Assembly: GCF_012927165.1 (NCBI RefSeq)
Contig: NZ_JABBGA010000003.1
Span: 1 to 64,000, forward strand
DNA: 64,000 bases
Direction of reading: 5' to 3'
Source of the DNA: Zoogloea dura
GTDB lineage: Bacteria > Pseudomonadota > Gammaproteobacteria > Burkholderiales > Rhodocyclaceae
The notes beneath the pieces were generated by a model. The model saw only the letters and a list, made by a program, of their open reading frames with translations. It ran no database searches and was not told the DNA's origin. Below are positions 16,701 to 25,486 of the stretch, piece by piece; positions within the stretch are counted from its first letter, which is position 1; every line of letters begins with the position of its first letter. The position numbers and the translations under genes are program-made.

Positions 16701-16805
16701 CTGGCCGAAACCGGCGCGGCCGACAGCGCCGAGCTTGCCCCCGACGCCCCGGACGCGATCCTCGTGTCCGCCGCGGAGCACCTGATCGCCGAGGTCGCGC
16801 CATGA
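13722..16805 (+). CDS. Large baseplate protein, J-like (Pvc11-like)
   Basis: A 1027-residue baseplate wedge protein. The C-terminal third is the recognisable baseplate-J core. AERLRHRNRAVSRWDYERLV starts at about residue 823, then FPGVERVKCIPH, LVVVPDLRQRN, FILERAPMALGPDNLHVANP and the final PWVDYVTDFRL. The N-terminal two thirds, with several beta-rich segments, is typical of the long Pvc11-type protein and much larger than phage gpJ. It begins 6 bases after gp25 and overlaps the next gene by 4 bases (ATGA). Confidence 0.92.
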   Translation: MALPDLLAALIAAPGTRQADRLPAALDPAGAPLDGRNPGDLLHAAQALAAHLHYYGHDPVTPAGDWQAFFPARGPGESDAAYRARLTALADTRDGSLPPHLALLIAFLQVARHPRALLDDFTRRHLAFQMETVLGFRPRPPQPDHVHVVLHLKKGVAPVEIGPGLALAAGKDAEGRPLHYRPVRPVVAGHARIERLAALGRDGGRVSFAPLADSANGLGEALPPDDPAWHPFGLRRPGQAPLADAPLGFALAAPVLRLAEGRRRISVSLGLAGLPADLDGATLAAAFEARLSGPKGWLGPYLPAPAESRAGPDGWSFVLQLEADQPAVVDASPALHQQAFPAGTPVLQLLLREGAGPLFERLAAVRVRELRIGVTVEDIHGLSLDSDFGPLDPKKAFLPFGPQPTPGTRFHAGCPEALGKRLSALSLKLVWQDAPTSQSRLNARYDHYSGLAGLAGGVQAQASWMDASGSHPASTVTLAPAPGNTVILGLAGISPAPPASGFRAVDDYAALLRVGGKRAREEAGFLKWRRGRSSRQPAASPRAGFITLSLATDLLHSAWRSEAVAGLLADPPTPLAEPWTPRATGISLSYSASAGPSRVDDPDTAGFTGAEIEFFHVDALGVAREHAWLNARRPWAQQDGVALLPPHPAGGELFIGLSGSAPGAPLSLLFQVAEGSADPGAHALPLSWSVLADNAWYPLASGREIGLDTTRDLRASGLLALTLPQQAGTDHSRLPAGLIWLRAVAGDPAAACRLVGIHTNGMELAFDDQGNSASHLAAPLPAGRITRFQASPAAVKEVVQPYASFGGAPQEDPMALARRAAERLRHRNRAVSRWDYERLVLEAFPGVERVKCIPHAQPGSWLAPGHVLLVVVPDLRQRNAVDPLQPRVDLDTLTRIRDFILERAPMALGPDNLHVANPAYRPLRVDFKVAMRPGHAFSYYRQAINEALVRALSPWAFDSSQALDFGGRVRRSSLVNFVEDLPWVDYVTDFRLSLAETGAADSAELAPDAPDAILVSAAEHLIAEVAP

Positions 16806-19567
16806 CCGACATGCCCCGCCCTGTCAGCCTGTCCCGCGAGCCCGAGCCCACCGGCCGCGACGCCGCAGCCCTCTATGGCGAAGCCCTGGAGCACCTGCGC
16901 CGCCTGGCCGGCCGGACCTGGACCGACCACAACCTGCACGACCCGGGCATCACCATTCTCGAGATCGCCACCTGGGGCCTGGCCGAGTTGGGCTACCGGG
17001 CCGACCTGCCCCTAGAAGACCTGCTGACGCCCACCGCAGGCAGCCCGGCCACCCTTGCCGAGCAGTTCCTGCAGGCCCGCCGGGTGCTGCCCATGCGCCC
17101 CCTCAGCGCCCGCGACTGGCGCAAGCGCCTGATCGACCTGCCCGGGGTCAAGAACGCCTGGGTCCAGCCGGTGACCCCGCCGCCCCTCTACGCCGACCTG
17201 CTGGAGCGCCGCCTGCGCCGCCATCCGCCGGAGCACGGGCGCTACCGGGAAGTGCGCCTGCGCGGGCTGGTCCGGGTGCTGATCGACTGCATGGACGGCC
17301 TCGACACCCAGGCCGAGCGGGAGCCGGTGCTGCGCGCGGTACGCGCCGCCCTGGAAGCCGGGCGCAACCTGTGCGAAGACTTCGTGGCGGTGGACATCGT
17401 CCCCACCCAGTCCTTCGCCCTGTGCGCCGAGGTGGACCTGGAGCCCGCCGCGGACCTCACCGAGACCGCCGCCCGGCTGCTGTTCACCGCCGCCCGCTGG
17501 ATCGCCCCGCCAGTCCCCGCCCACCGCCTGGGCGAGCTGCTGGCCCGCCCAGGCCCCGACGGTCAGGCGCGAACCCCTGACCAGATCTTCGACGGCCCCC
17601 TGCCCGACAACGGCTTCATCGACGACACCGAGCTGGCCGCCGGCGACCTGCCCGCCGAGCTGCACCTCTCCGACCTCATCAACGTGCTGATGGACGTGCC
17701 GGGCGTGCGCGCCCTGCCCGACCTGCTGCTGACGCCCCTCGACGGCGACGGCTTCGGCCAGCGCCTCGCCAGCCCCTGGCGCATCCCGGTCACGCCAGGC
17801 CATCTGCCGCGCCTGGCCCTCGGCGGCGATGGCCCCGCCGCCGGCCGCCTGGTCTTCCGCAAGCGCGGCCTGCCGGTGGCCGGCTGGAACCTCGACGCCC
17901 TGCCCGGCCCCGTCGCCACCCGCCTCGCCGAACTGCAGGAGGCCGCCCGCCGCGCCCTCGAAACCCCCGATACCGAAGACCTGCCCCTGCCCGCCGGGCG
18001 CGGCCGCGAGGTGGCCGCCTGGCGCTCGCTGCAGCTCGACTTCCCCCCCCTCTACGGCCTGGGCGAAAGCGGCCTGGCCGGCAACCCGGACCCGCAGCGG
18101 CAGGCCCAGGTGCTGCAGCTCAAGGCCTGGCTGAGCTTCTTCGACCAGCAGATCGCCAACGACCTGGCCCTCCTCGGGCAGGCCCGCGAGCGGCTGTCGA
18201 TGGCCCCGTCCGACCTGGCCGCCACCGCCGCACGCTTCAATGACCCGTCCACGCCCGCGCAGTTACTGGTCGGCCAGCGGGTGGACAGCATGCCCGGCCA
18301 CACCCGCATCTACACCGACGACGTAGGCCCGGCCCTGCTCGCCGGCCTGATGGAATCCCCAGCCGAGGCGGTGGCCCGCCAGCAGCGCCTTCAGGACCAC
18401 CTGCTGGCGCGTCTCGGCGAGGACTTCTCCGACTACGCCGGCGCGATGGCCTCCGCCTTCGGCCACAGCGACGCCCGGGTGATCGCCGACAAGAGCCGCT
18501 TCCTGGCCGATGCGCCCGAGGTGGTCGGCCAGCGGGCCGGCGCCTACCACCAGGCCGCCGATGCCCCCGAAGCCCTGTGGAACAGCTTCAACGTGAGCGG
18601 GCTGGAGATCCGCCTGGCCCGCCTGCTCGGCATTGCCGACTTCAGCCGGCGCAACCTGGGCGCCGTGTCCTACGACACCTATGCCGAGATCGACGCCACC
18701 CCCGGCGACGAATTCCGCTTCCGCGTGCTGCGCGCCGGCGACGACAAGATCCTGCTCTCCTCCACCGGCAACTTCACCACCCGGGAAGCCGCGCGGGCCC
18801 GCATGATCGAAGCCATCGAGCGTGGCCAGCGCAGCGACGACGGCCACTACCGGATCATCCAGGGCAGCGACGGGCGCTTCTACTTCAGCGTGCAGGCCGC
18901 CGACGGCCACCTGCTGGCCCGCCGCGCCGAGGGCTTCGCCAGCCGCGACGCAGCCCTCGCCGAGATCACCGCGCTGGCCGCCTACCTGCGTGACCACTAC
19001 AGCGGCGAAGGCCTCTACGTGATCGAGAACCTGCTGCTGCGCCCCGCCCTGCAGCGCCAGGCCGACGGCAGCTGGACCTACGCCGAAGACTCCGCCGACC
19101 CGGCCAACGACGACCCCTTCCTGCCCATCTGCGTGGACCCGGCCTGCGCCGACTGCGGCGATGACGACCCCTACTCGCAGCGTCTGCAGATCGTGCTGCC
19201 GGCCTACGCCGGGCGCTTCCAGGAGCCGGACTTCCGCGACTTCGTCGAACACACCATCCGCCAGGAAGTGCCGGCCCACCTGCTGCCCAAGCTGTGCTGG
19301 GTCGGCGCCGACCAGATGGCCCGCTTCGAGGGCGCCTACCGCGACTGGATCCGCCTGCACGCCGGCGCCCTGCGCCCCGACCGGGCCGGCCGCCACGCCA
19401 TCCTGCAGGCCATGCTGGAGGCCCTCACCGAGATGAAGAACCAGTACCCCCGACGCACCCTGTTCGACTGCGTTGCAGACGCCCCCCGGCCGCCCTTCGT
19501 GCTCGGCCTCCACGCCCTCGGCAGCGCCCCCGACCAAAACCTTCCCCAGGAGACGGACAATGGCTAA
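16802..19567 (+). CDS. Second large baseplate protein (Pvc12-like)
   Basis: A 921-residue protein. The N-terminal DHNLHDPGITILEIATWGLAEL (read in pieces: HNLHDPGITILEI, then GLAELGYRADLP) is the diagnostic motif of the Pvc12 family. The next segment (DWRKRLIDLPGVKNAWV) resembles the J-fold arm. Late in the protein are a Cys-rich insertion (CVDPACADCGDDDPYSQRL) that might bind a metal, and the FVEHTIRQEVPAHLLPKLCWV segment seen in this family. With the Pvc11-like protein it forms the wedges of the baseplate. Overlaps both neighbours. Confidence 0.88.
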   Translation: MTDMPRPVSLSREPEPTGRDAAALYGEALEHLRRLAGRTWTDHNLHDPGITILEIATWGLAELGYRADLPLEDLLTPTAGSPATLAEQFLQARRVLPMRPLSARDWRKRLIDLPGVKNAWVQPVTPPPLYADLLERRLRRHPPEHGRYREVRLRGLVRVLIDCMDGLDTQAEREPVLRAVRAALEAGRNLCEDFVAVDIVPTQSFALCAEVDLEPAADLTETAARLLFTAARWIAPPVPAHRLGELLARPGPDGQARTPDQIFDGPLPDNGFIDDTELAAGDLPAELHLSDLINVLMDVPGVRALPDLLLTPLDGDGFGQRLASPWRIPVTPGHLPRLALGGDGPAAGRLVFRKRGLPVAGWNLDALPGPVATRLAELQEAARRALETPDTEDLPLPAGRGREVAAWRSLQLDFPPLYGLGESGLAGNPDPQRQAQVLQLKAWLSFFDQQIANDLALLGQARERLSMAPSDLAATAARFNDPSTPAQLLVGQRVDSMPGHTRIYTDDVGPALLAGLMESPAEAVARQQRLQDHLLARLGEDFSDYAGAMASAFGHSDARVIADKSRFLADAPEVVGQRAGAYHQAADAPEALWNSFNVSGLEIRLARLLGIADFSRRNLGAVSYDTYAEIDATPGDEFRFRVLRAGDDKILLSSTGNFTTREAARARMIEAIERGQRSDDGHYRIIQGSDGRFYFSVQAADGHLLARRAEGFASRDAALAEITALAAYLRDHYSGEGLYVIENLLLRPALQRQADGSWTYAEDSADPANDDPFLPICVDPACADCGDDDPYSQRLQIVLPAYAGRFQEPDFRDFVEHTIRQEVPAHLLPKLCWVGADQMARFEGAYRDWIRLHAGALRPDRAGRHAILQAMLEALTEMKNQYPRRTLFDCVADAPRPPFVLGLHALGSAPDQNLPQETDNG

Positions 19568-22322
19568 GGTCCTCACCCGCCTCACCCCGCCCCTTGCCGG
19601 CCACTACACGGTCTTCGAGCGGGATCAGGTCCTCACCCACGGCCAGCTCAACGACGTGGCCGACTGGCTCGACCAGCAGGACCGCCTGTCCCGGGTCAGC
19701 CTCACCGGCACCGGCCTGATCGCCGGCCTGGCCCTCGGCGGCGACGCCGGACGGATCACCGTCAGCCCGGGCCTGGGCATCACCTGCGACGGCGACCTGG
19801 TCCGGGTCGACGCCCCGCTGCTGCTCACCGCCCTGCGCCCCTACGACGACACCGCGCCACGCTACGAGCCCTTCTTCGACGCCACCACCGGCCAGCCGGT
19901 GATCCTCGGCGAGCTGGTGGCCAGCGACGACGCCAACCCCGGCCAGCCCCTGGCCGACCTCCCCGGCATCCTCGAGCGCGGCATCGTGGTGCTGCTCGCC
20001 GAGACCAGCGACACCGACCGGGACCTGTGCACCGGCACCGACTGCGACAACCTGGGCCAGCAGCGGCGCCAGCGCCTGCGCGTGCTGCTGGCCGACCGGC
20101 GCTGGGCCGGACTGCTCACCGACGGCCCGGTCAGCGTTGCCGCACGGGCCCGCGACCTGCCCGAAGCCATCGCCTACCGGCCGCAGCTCGGCGCCGGGCT
20201 AGCCAACGCCGAGACCCTTGTCGCGCGATACCAGGAAAGCAGCGACCGCACGGTGGCCGGGCTGCAGACCTGCTTCACCAGCCTGAGCCAGCTCTTCCCC
20301 GAACTGCTGCTCGAACTTTTCCAGGGCGACCCGATGCCCGACCTCGACGCCCAGCTCCTCGCCCGCCTGGCAGGCACCCCCGCCCTGGCGGCCCAGACCT
20401 TCTCCGACTTCCTGCGCGACCTGGTGGCCAGCTGGAACGAGCTGCGCGACGCCCTGCTCGACGACGACTCGATCAGCAATCCGTCCATCGGCACCTTCCC
20501 CAAGCATCTCGGCCTGGGCGCGCTCGGCGACCAGAGCGACGCCCCCATCGGGCGCAGCGGCTTCCACCCGGCAGCCAGCGCCACGGACGCCCGCCAGCGC
20601 CGCGCCGACGCCCGCTTCCTGCTGCGCCGCCTGGCCTCCCAGATCGACCGCTACCGGATGCCGGAGGACACGCTGCTGCGGATCACCCCGAGCCACGGCG
20701 AGCATGCCCCCCTGGGCGAGCGCGCCATCCCCTGGTACTACACCGCCAGCACCGCCGCCGTGTGGAACCGCCGCCTCGCCGAACGGCGCCTGTCCCACCA
20801 CAACCTGGGCTACCGGGCCGCCGACTATGGCGGCAGCCCCCGCGCCCTGGTTCCGCTGGCCGGCGCCATCGGCGGCCACGACTTCTTCCGGGTCGAAGGC
20901 CACCTGGGGCGCAGGGTGGACGAGGTCTCCGCCGAGCTGAAAAAGCTCATCGCCGAGCACAACCTGCCCTTCCAGGTGCATGCCGTGCTGGCCCACAACC
21001 GCAAGGACCGCATCCGCATCCGCCCCGGCATCCGCTACACCGACCTGCACCGCTTCCATTACCTGCTGCGCCAGGACGTGTCCCTGCGCCTCGACGAGAG
21101 CGACAGCTACGCCGAGCGCTTTGTCGGCAAGCTGCGCGGCGCGGTGGAGCAGAACGAGGTGCCGGCCGAGACCGACTCCGGCGCCTCCGTGCTCAACATC
21201 GCCGGGCTGGCCCGCAGCGCCATCGGCACCCTGGCCGGCCGCGCCAAGCCCGCCCTCGACTCCCGCAGCTACAGCATTTACCGCAGCGCCAGCACCGAAA
21301 CCCGCTGGAGCAACGGCATCGGCGAGGCCCTCGGCGCCCTTGGCGGCGCCCGCAGCAACCTGGGGCCGCTGGCCCGCAGCGACTTCGTGTCGCCCCTCGA
21401 CAGCCTGATCCAGACCACCCACCCCCTGTGGCTGGACTGGCTCGATGACCTGATCCAGGCCAAGGACGACAAGGACGACGACAAGCTGCTGCTGGCCCGC
21501 TTCGCCACCGACCACCCGGGCCTCGACCACCTCGGCGGGGTGTGGCGCGGCGGCACCCTGGTGCTGGTCTATGACGACAACCAGCGGGTGGTGGCCGACT
21601 TCACCCTGGCCTATCCCTGCGCCGAGGCCGACGAGCCCGAGCCCGTCGAGCCGCCGCTGGTGCGACCGCCGCAGCGCCGGCCGCCCTTCGACCTGGACCC
21701 GATCCGCCCGATCCGCCCGGTGGACCGCCTGGTCAGCTCCCTCGTCGGCAGCGCCGTGGCCAGCCGCTTCGATGGCGCCCGGGCCGAGCTGGCCGCCGAC
21801 CTCAAGGCTGTCCAGGCCGAGGTGCGCAGCCGCCTGGACAACCAGACCGCCAGCGTCGAAGGCCTGGTCAAGGGCGTCTTCAGCACCCGCGAGGCCACCG
21901 GCGCTGGCGTGGTGCTGCCGGGCAAGAGTGTCGCCACCGGCAACCTGCTGGTCGATGAGATGGTCCGCGACGTGGAACTCAAGCGCCAGAAGGTGCAGAG
22001 CCTGGTCGAACTGACCACCCGCGGCGACCTCCCGCCGGAGAGCCGCGAAGATGCCCAGGCCCTGCTCGCCCGCGCCCAGGCCGAACTCGGCGCCTCGGTG
22101 GCCGACGCCGCCGAGCAGCTGGTCAAGCACAAGGTGGACACCTCCACCGGCAGCGCCGCCGGGGTGGCCACGGTGCTCGCCAACAGTGCCGTCTTCGTCA
22201 CCGACGCGGGCGCCGCCAAGGAGCTCGGCAACCGCCTCGACGGCCTGCGCGCCGGCCCCCTGGACAACACCCAGACGGTGCTGATCGGCAACATCCAGAG
22301 CGTCACCCGGATCCGGGGCTAA
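19560..22322 (+). CDS. Large eCIS-locus protein, candidate fibre or baseplate accessory
   Basis: A 920-residue soluble protein. The N-terminus (YTVFERDQVLTHGQLNDVADWL, shown as VFERDQVLTHGQLND and DWLDQQDRLSR, then GTGLIAGLAL) matches a motif found in proteins at this position of many eCIS loci. The middle is predicted mixed and carries no known enzyme motif. A Pro-rich linker lies at about residues 689-722. The last 200 residues are helical, with coiled-coil-like character. No separate tail-fibre gene was found, so this is the best candidate for a host-binding or cage-like baseplate attachment. That assignment is inference from position. ATG 19560 has CCAGGAGAC just upstream and overlaps the previous gene by 8 bases. 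Confidence 0.72.
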   Translation: MAKVLTRLTPPLAGHYTVFERDQVLTHGQLNDVADWLDQQDRLSRVSLTGTGLIAGLALGGDAGRITVSPGLGITCDGDLVRVDAPLLLTALRPYDDTAPRYEPFFDATTGQPVILGELVASDDANPGQPLADLPGILERGIVVLLAETSDTDRDLCTGTDCDNLGQQRRQRLRVLLADRRWAGLLTDGPVSVAARARDLPEAIAYRPQLGAGLANAETLVARYQESSDRTVAGLQTCFTSLSQLFPELLLELFQGDPMPDLDAQLLARLAGTPALAAQTFSDFLRDLVASWNELRDALLDDDSISNPSIGTFPKHLGLGALGDQSDAPIGRSGFHPAASATDARQRRADARFLLRRLASQIDRYRMPEDTLLRITPSHGEHAPLGERAIPWYYTASTAAVWNRRLAERRLSHHNLGYRAADYGGSPRALVPLAGAIGGHDFFRVEGHLGRRVDEVSAELKKLIAEHNLPFQVHAVLAHNRKDRIRIRPGIRYTDLHRFHYLLRQDVSLRLDESDSYAERFVGKLRGAVEQNEVPAETDSGASVLNIAGLARSAIGTLAGRAKPALDSRSYSIYRSASTETRWSNGIGEALGALGGARSNLGPLARSDFVSPLDSLIQTTHPLWLDWLDDLIQAKDDKDDDKLLLARFATDHPGLDHLGGVWRGGTLVLVYDDNQRVVADFTLAYPCAEADEPEPVEPPLVRPPQRRPPFDLDPIRPIRPVDRLVSSLVGSAVASRFDGARAELAADLKAVQAEVRSRLDNQTASVEGLVKGVFSTREATGAGVVLPGKSVATGNLLVDEMVRDVELKRQKVQSLVELTTRGDLPPESREDAQALLARAQAELGASVADAAEQLVKHKVDTSTGSAAGVATVLANSAVFVTDAGAAKELGNRLDGLRAGPLDNTQTVLIGNIQSVTRIRG

Positions 22323-22337
22323 AGGAAGGAACTCTCG

Positions 22338-23999
22338 ATGAGCACCCTGCTGCCCCACCGCATCCGGCGCCTGCACTGGCAGGCCCGGGCCCCCACGCCC
22401 ACCGCGGCCTTTGGCTTGCGCGGCCTGTTGCGGGACGCCACCGACGAAGTGCTGACCGCGCTAGAGCGCAGCCTGTCGGCCCACATCCCCGCAGACCAGG
22501 TGCTGCGCCTGCCCCGCCTGACCCTGAACGTGCGCCTGCCCCCCGGCGCCCAGGCCGACGACCTGGCCCGCGGCATCGAAAGTGCCGTGGCCGAAGCCCT
22601 GGCCGGGCAGCTGTCCGCCAGCGCGCCCAGCCCCGGCGGGCAGGGCACGGACGGCAGGCCGATGCAGGAAGACAGCCCTCCCACCGACGCCCTCGCCACC
22701 CTGCAGCGCCTGCCGCCCGATGTCCTGCAAGGTCTGCTGGACAGGGTACTGGCCAGCACCCGGACGGAGGACGACGCGGCCCTGGTGCCGATCACCCTGC
22801 CCGACCCCCGCCTGCCCACCAGCCACCTGCCCCTCGGCCTCGTCCGCCAGCTCGCCCGGCAACTGCGGGGAGAATCCGCCCCCTCCGGCACCGGCGGCAC
22901 CAGCCCGGCGCACCACGCCCAGGCCGGCCTGGAGATCTACCTCGGCAGCGGCAACGTGGACTGGCCCCTCGCCGGCCTGGACCCGGAAACCCTGCTGCAG
23001 CTCCTGCGCGAAGCCGCCCTCGCCTGGGTGGATGGCGATGCCCTGCCCCCGGCCATTGCCCGCCTGACACCAGCCCTGCGGCCCGGTGCCGTGGCGCGCT
23101 GGCTGGCCCTGCTCCCCCTGGCCCGGCGCAGCGACGCGCTGGCCGGGCGGCTGGACGCGGGTGGTGCCCTGGCGCAGCACCCCCTGACCCCGGCACTGCG
23201 CGACCGGGCCCTGGCAAACAGCCCTGCCACCACCCTGCTCCCCGCCCTGTGGCTGGCCTGGCGGCTCGAAGCGGCCAGCCCCCCCGCAGCCCTCGCCGAC
23301 TACTGCCGCGGCCTGCGGCCCCTCCTGGCCCATGCCCCGGCAGCCGATGGCGAGGCCCTGCGGGCGGCGCTGGAAACCGCCGCCCCAGCCGGGCCGGAGT
23401 CGATCCCCAGGACAGACCCCGACACACGCCCCGCCACCACCGACACCCCTCGCTTCACCCAACGCCCGGAAAGTGCCGCCCCCTCCGGCCTGCTGGTGCC
23501 GGCGGCCGGCCTGGTGCTGGCCCACCCCTACCTGTCGCGCCTGCTCGACGCCACCGGCCTGCACCCGGCAGGCACCCGCGGGCCGATACCCGACCCGGTG
23601 CTGCCGGCCGCCGCCAGCCTGCTGCACTGGCTGGCCACCGGACGGGAGGCCGAGCAGGAATTCACCCTGCCCTTCATCAAGCTGCTGCTGGGCCGTGACC
23701 CGGACACCCCGCTGCCCCACGCCCCGCCGCCCCTGCCCGAGGCCTGGCGGGTCGAGGCCGACGCCCTGCTGGAAGCCATGCTGGCCCACTGGCAGGCCCT
23801 GCGCGGCACCCGCCCGGCGGGCCTGCGCAGCGGCTTCCTGCAGCGCCGCGGCTGCCTCGAAAAAGGCGACGCGGCCTGGCGCCTGCGGATCGAACCCGAA
23901 TCCTTCGACATGCTGCTCGACCTGCTGCCCTGGGGCTTCAGCCTGGTCCGCCTGCCGTGGATGCCCCGCCCCCTGGTCACGGAGTGGCCCACCCCATGA
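22338..23999 (+). CDS. eCIS tape-measure protein (CIS_TMP, Pvc14-like)
   Basis: A 553-residue protein whose C-terminal half carries the complete family pattern. It runs from LLVPAAGLVLAHPYLSRLL (about residue 387) through EFTLPFIKLLLGRDP and RSGFLQRRGCLEKGDAAWRL to FDMLLDLLPWGFSLVRLPWM with a final EW. The N-terminal RIRRLHWQARAP and the following helix are also typical. The family sets tube length in eCIS. The middle is Ala/Pro/Leu-rich and poorly conserved, as expected for a length ruler. Ribosome site AAAGGAAG precedes the ATG. Confidence 0.92.
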   Translation: MSTLLPHRIRRLHWQARAPTPTAAFGLRGLLRDATDEVLTALERSLSAHIPADQVLRLPRLTLNVRLPPGAQADDLARGIESAVAEALAGQLSASAPSPGGQGTDGRPMQEDSPPTDALATLQRLPPDVLQGLLDRVLASTRTEDDAALVPITLPDPRLPTSHLPLGLVRQLARQLRGESAPSGTGGTSPAHHAQAGLEIYLGSGNVDWPLAGLDPETLLQLLREAALAWVDGDALPPAIARLTPALRPGAVARWLALLPLARRSDALAGRLDAGGALAQHPLTPALRDRALANSPATTLLPALWLAWRLEAASPPAALADYCRGLRPLLAHAPAADGEALRAALETAAPAGPESIPRTDPDTRPATTDTPRFTQRPESAAPSGLLVPAAGLVLAHPYLSRLLDATGLHPAGTRGPIPDPVLPAAASLLHWLATGREAEQEFTLPFIKLLLGRDPDTPLPHAPPPLPEAWRVEADALLEAMLAHWQALRGTRPAGLRSGFLQRRGCLEKGDAAWRLRIEPESFDMLLDLLPWGFSLVRLPWMPRPLVTEWPTP

Positions 24000-25402
24000 G
24001 CGGCCCCGACCTGCCCTGGACGCCGGCCCCCTCTGCCGCCACGGCGGACAGCCTGCTGCCGGCCGCGGCGGCAAGCCTGGAAGCCGAGCTGGAATGGCTG
24101 GCCAGCTGCCTGCAGGCCCGGCTGGGCAGCTACTTCGGCACACCCCCGTCGTCGCCGGCCCTGCCCGTGGACGCCCCGCTCCTCGGGCAGCCGGGCTGCC
24201 CCTATGCCGCCGCCGTGCAGGGCCACGGGCTCGACCCGGCGGAGCGGCTGGTGCTGGCCCTCGCCCTGGCCCCCAGCCTGCGGCCCCAGCTCCTCGACGT
24301 GCTGTGGTCGCCCAATACCAGCATCCAGCGGCCCTACACCGAGTTTGGCGCCATCGGCGGCGGGCCGGTGTGCCTGCCCAGCGGCGAGACCGCCTGCTTC
24401 CTGCTCGCCGGCGACGCCCTCGCACTGCGCCTCGCCGCCATGCGCCGGCTCGCCCCCGAATCCCGCCTGGCCCGCCAGGATGTACTGCGGGTCGGCCCCC
24501 CGGCCATGTCTGGCAGCGCCGGCATCCCCGTCAGCCCGCTGGCCGGCCCCCTGCAGGTATCACCGCGCTTCCTTGCCGAGGCCTTGCCCGGCCTGCCCCT
24601 GCCGGTCAGCGGCGAAGCCGGCCTGCCGGCGCGGCGGGTCTTCAGCGGGCTGGGCTGGCACGACCTGGTGCTGCCCGCCCAGACCCTCGCCCAGCTGGAG
24701 GACATCGCCCTGTGGCTGACCCACGGCCACACCCTGCTGCACGAGTGGGGCCTCGGCCGGCGCAGCGCCCCCGGCCACGTCAGCCTGTTCCACGGCCCCT
24801 CCGGCACCGGCAAGACCCTCTCCGCCGGCCTGCTCGGCCAGCGCTGCGGACGCGAGGTGTGGCGGGTGGACCTGTCCCAGGTCAGCTCCAAGTACATCGG
24901 CGAGACCGAGAAGAACCTGGCCCGCCTCTTCGAGGCCGCCGAGCAGGCCGGCTGGATCCTCTTCTTCGACGAGGCCGACGCGCTGTTCGGCAAGCGCACC
25001 GGCGTCAGCGACGCCCATGACCGCTACGCCAACCAGGAGGTGAGCTACCTGCTGCAGCGCATCGAGGCCTTTGCCGGCGTGGTGATCCTGGCCACCAACC
25101 TGCGCCACAACATCGACGACGCCTTCCTGCGCCGCTTCCACTCGGTTGTGGCCTTCCCGATGCCCAAGGCCGCCGAGCGCCTGCGCCTGTGGCAGGAGTC
25201 GATCCCCGCCGCGGCCCGCCTCGACCCGGCCATCGACCTGGCAGCCCTGGCCCGCCGCCACGAGATCTCCGGCGGCACCCTCCTCAACGTGGTGCGCCAC
25301 GCCTGCCTGCAGGCCCTCGGCCGCGGCGACACCACCCTGCGCCCCACCGACCTGGACGAAGGCCTGCGCCGCGAACTCCTCAAGGAGGGCCGGACCAGCT
25401 AG
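23996..25402 (+). CDS. AAA+ ATPase of the eCIS (Pvc15-like)
   Basis: A 468-residue ATPase. Residues 1-240 form the family-specific N-terminal region, and the AAA+ core follows. Walker A is GPSGTGKT at 267-274, Walker B is ILFFDEADALF with D325 and E326, sensor-1 is ATNLRHN and the arginine finger region is DDAFLRRFHS. Pvc15-type ATPases are thought to help load effectors into, or assemble, the particle; they are not the ClpV recycling ATPase of type VI secretion. Starts at ATG 23996 with ATGA overlap to the tape-measure gene. It is the last structural/assembly gene before the predicted payload. Confidence 0.93.
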   Translation: MSGPDLPWTPAPSAATADSLLPAAAASLEAELEWLASCLQARLGSYFGTPPSSPALPVDAPLLGQPGCPYAAAVQGHGLDPAERLVLALALAPSLRPQLLDVLWSPNTSIQRPYTEFGAIGGGPVCLPSGETACFLLAGDALALRLAAMRRLAPESRLARQDVLRVGPPAMSGSAGIPVSPLAGPLQVSPRFLAEALPGLPLPVSGEAGLPARRVFSGLGWHDLVLPAQTLAQLEDIALWLTHGHTLLHEWGLGRRSAPGHVSLFHGPSGTGKTLSAGLLGQRCGREVWRVDLSQVSSKYIGETEKNLARLFEAAEQAGWILFFDEADALFGKRTGVSDAHDRYANQEVSYLLQRIEAFAGVVILATNLRHNIDDAFLRRFHSVVAFPMPKAAERLRLWQESIPAAARLDPAIDLAALARRHEISGGTLLNVVRHACLQALGRGDTTLRPTDLDEGLRRELLKEGRTS

Positions 25403-25409
25403 GTCCGGC
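25389..25409 (+). terminator. Hairpin at the end of the eCIS structural operon
   Basis: GCCGGACC-AGCTA-GGTCCGGC is a perfect 8-bp stem with a 5-base loop that spans the TAG stop of the AAA+ gene (25400-25402). No T-tract follows, so it may be a partial terminator, an attenuator or an RNA-stability element separating structural genes from the payload gene. Confidence 0.45.
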
Positions 25410-25423
25410 ATGGAATGAGCGCC

Positions 25424-25480
25424 GCCCGGCCGTCCGAAGGCGATCGCCCCGAAGCCCATCAGGGCGGAGGGCGTATTACG
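25424..25480 (+). repeat. Tandem repeat copy 1 ahead of the payload gene
   Basis: A 57-base unit beginning GCCCGGCCGTCCGAAGGCGA and ending GGAGGGCGTATTACG. It is nearly identical to the unit at 25487-25542, differing at about four positions plus one indel. Both contain the perfect palindrome GGCGATCGCC. This copy carries a ribosome-site-like GGAGGG but ACG where copy 2 has the ATG start of the payload gene. Confidence 0.85.
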
Positions 25481-25486
25481 GACGCA

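Noticed and set aside
6030-25402. Interpretation as a type VI secretion system (VgrG- and PAAR-like genes)
   Set aside because: There is no TssJ/L/M membrane complex, no ClpV, no TssB/C pair and no Hcp. A single long sheath, DUF4255, DUF5908, CIS tape measure and Pvc15-type ATPase fit an eCIS.
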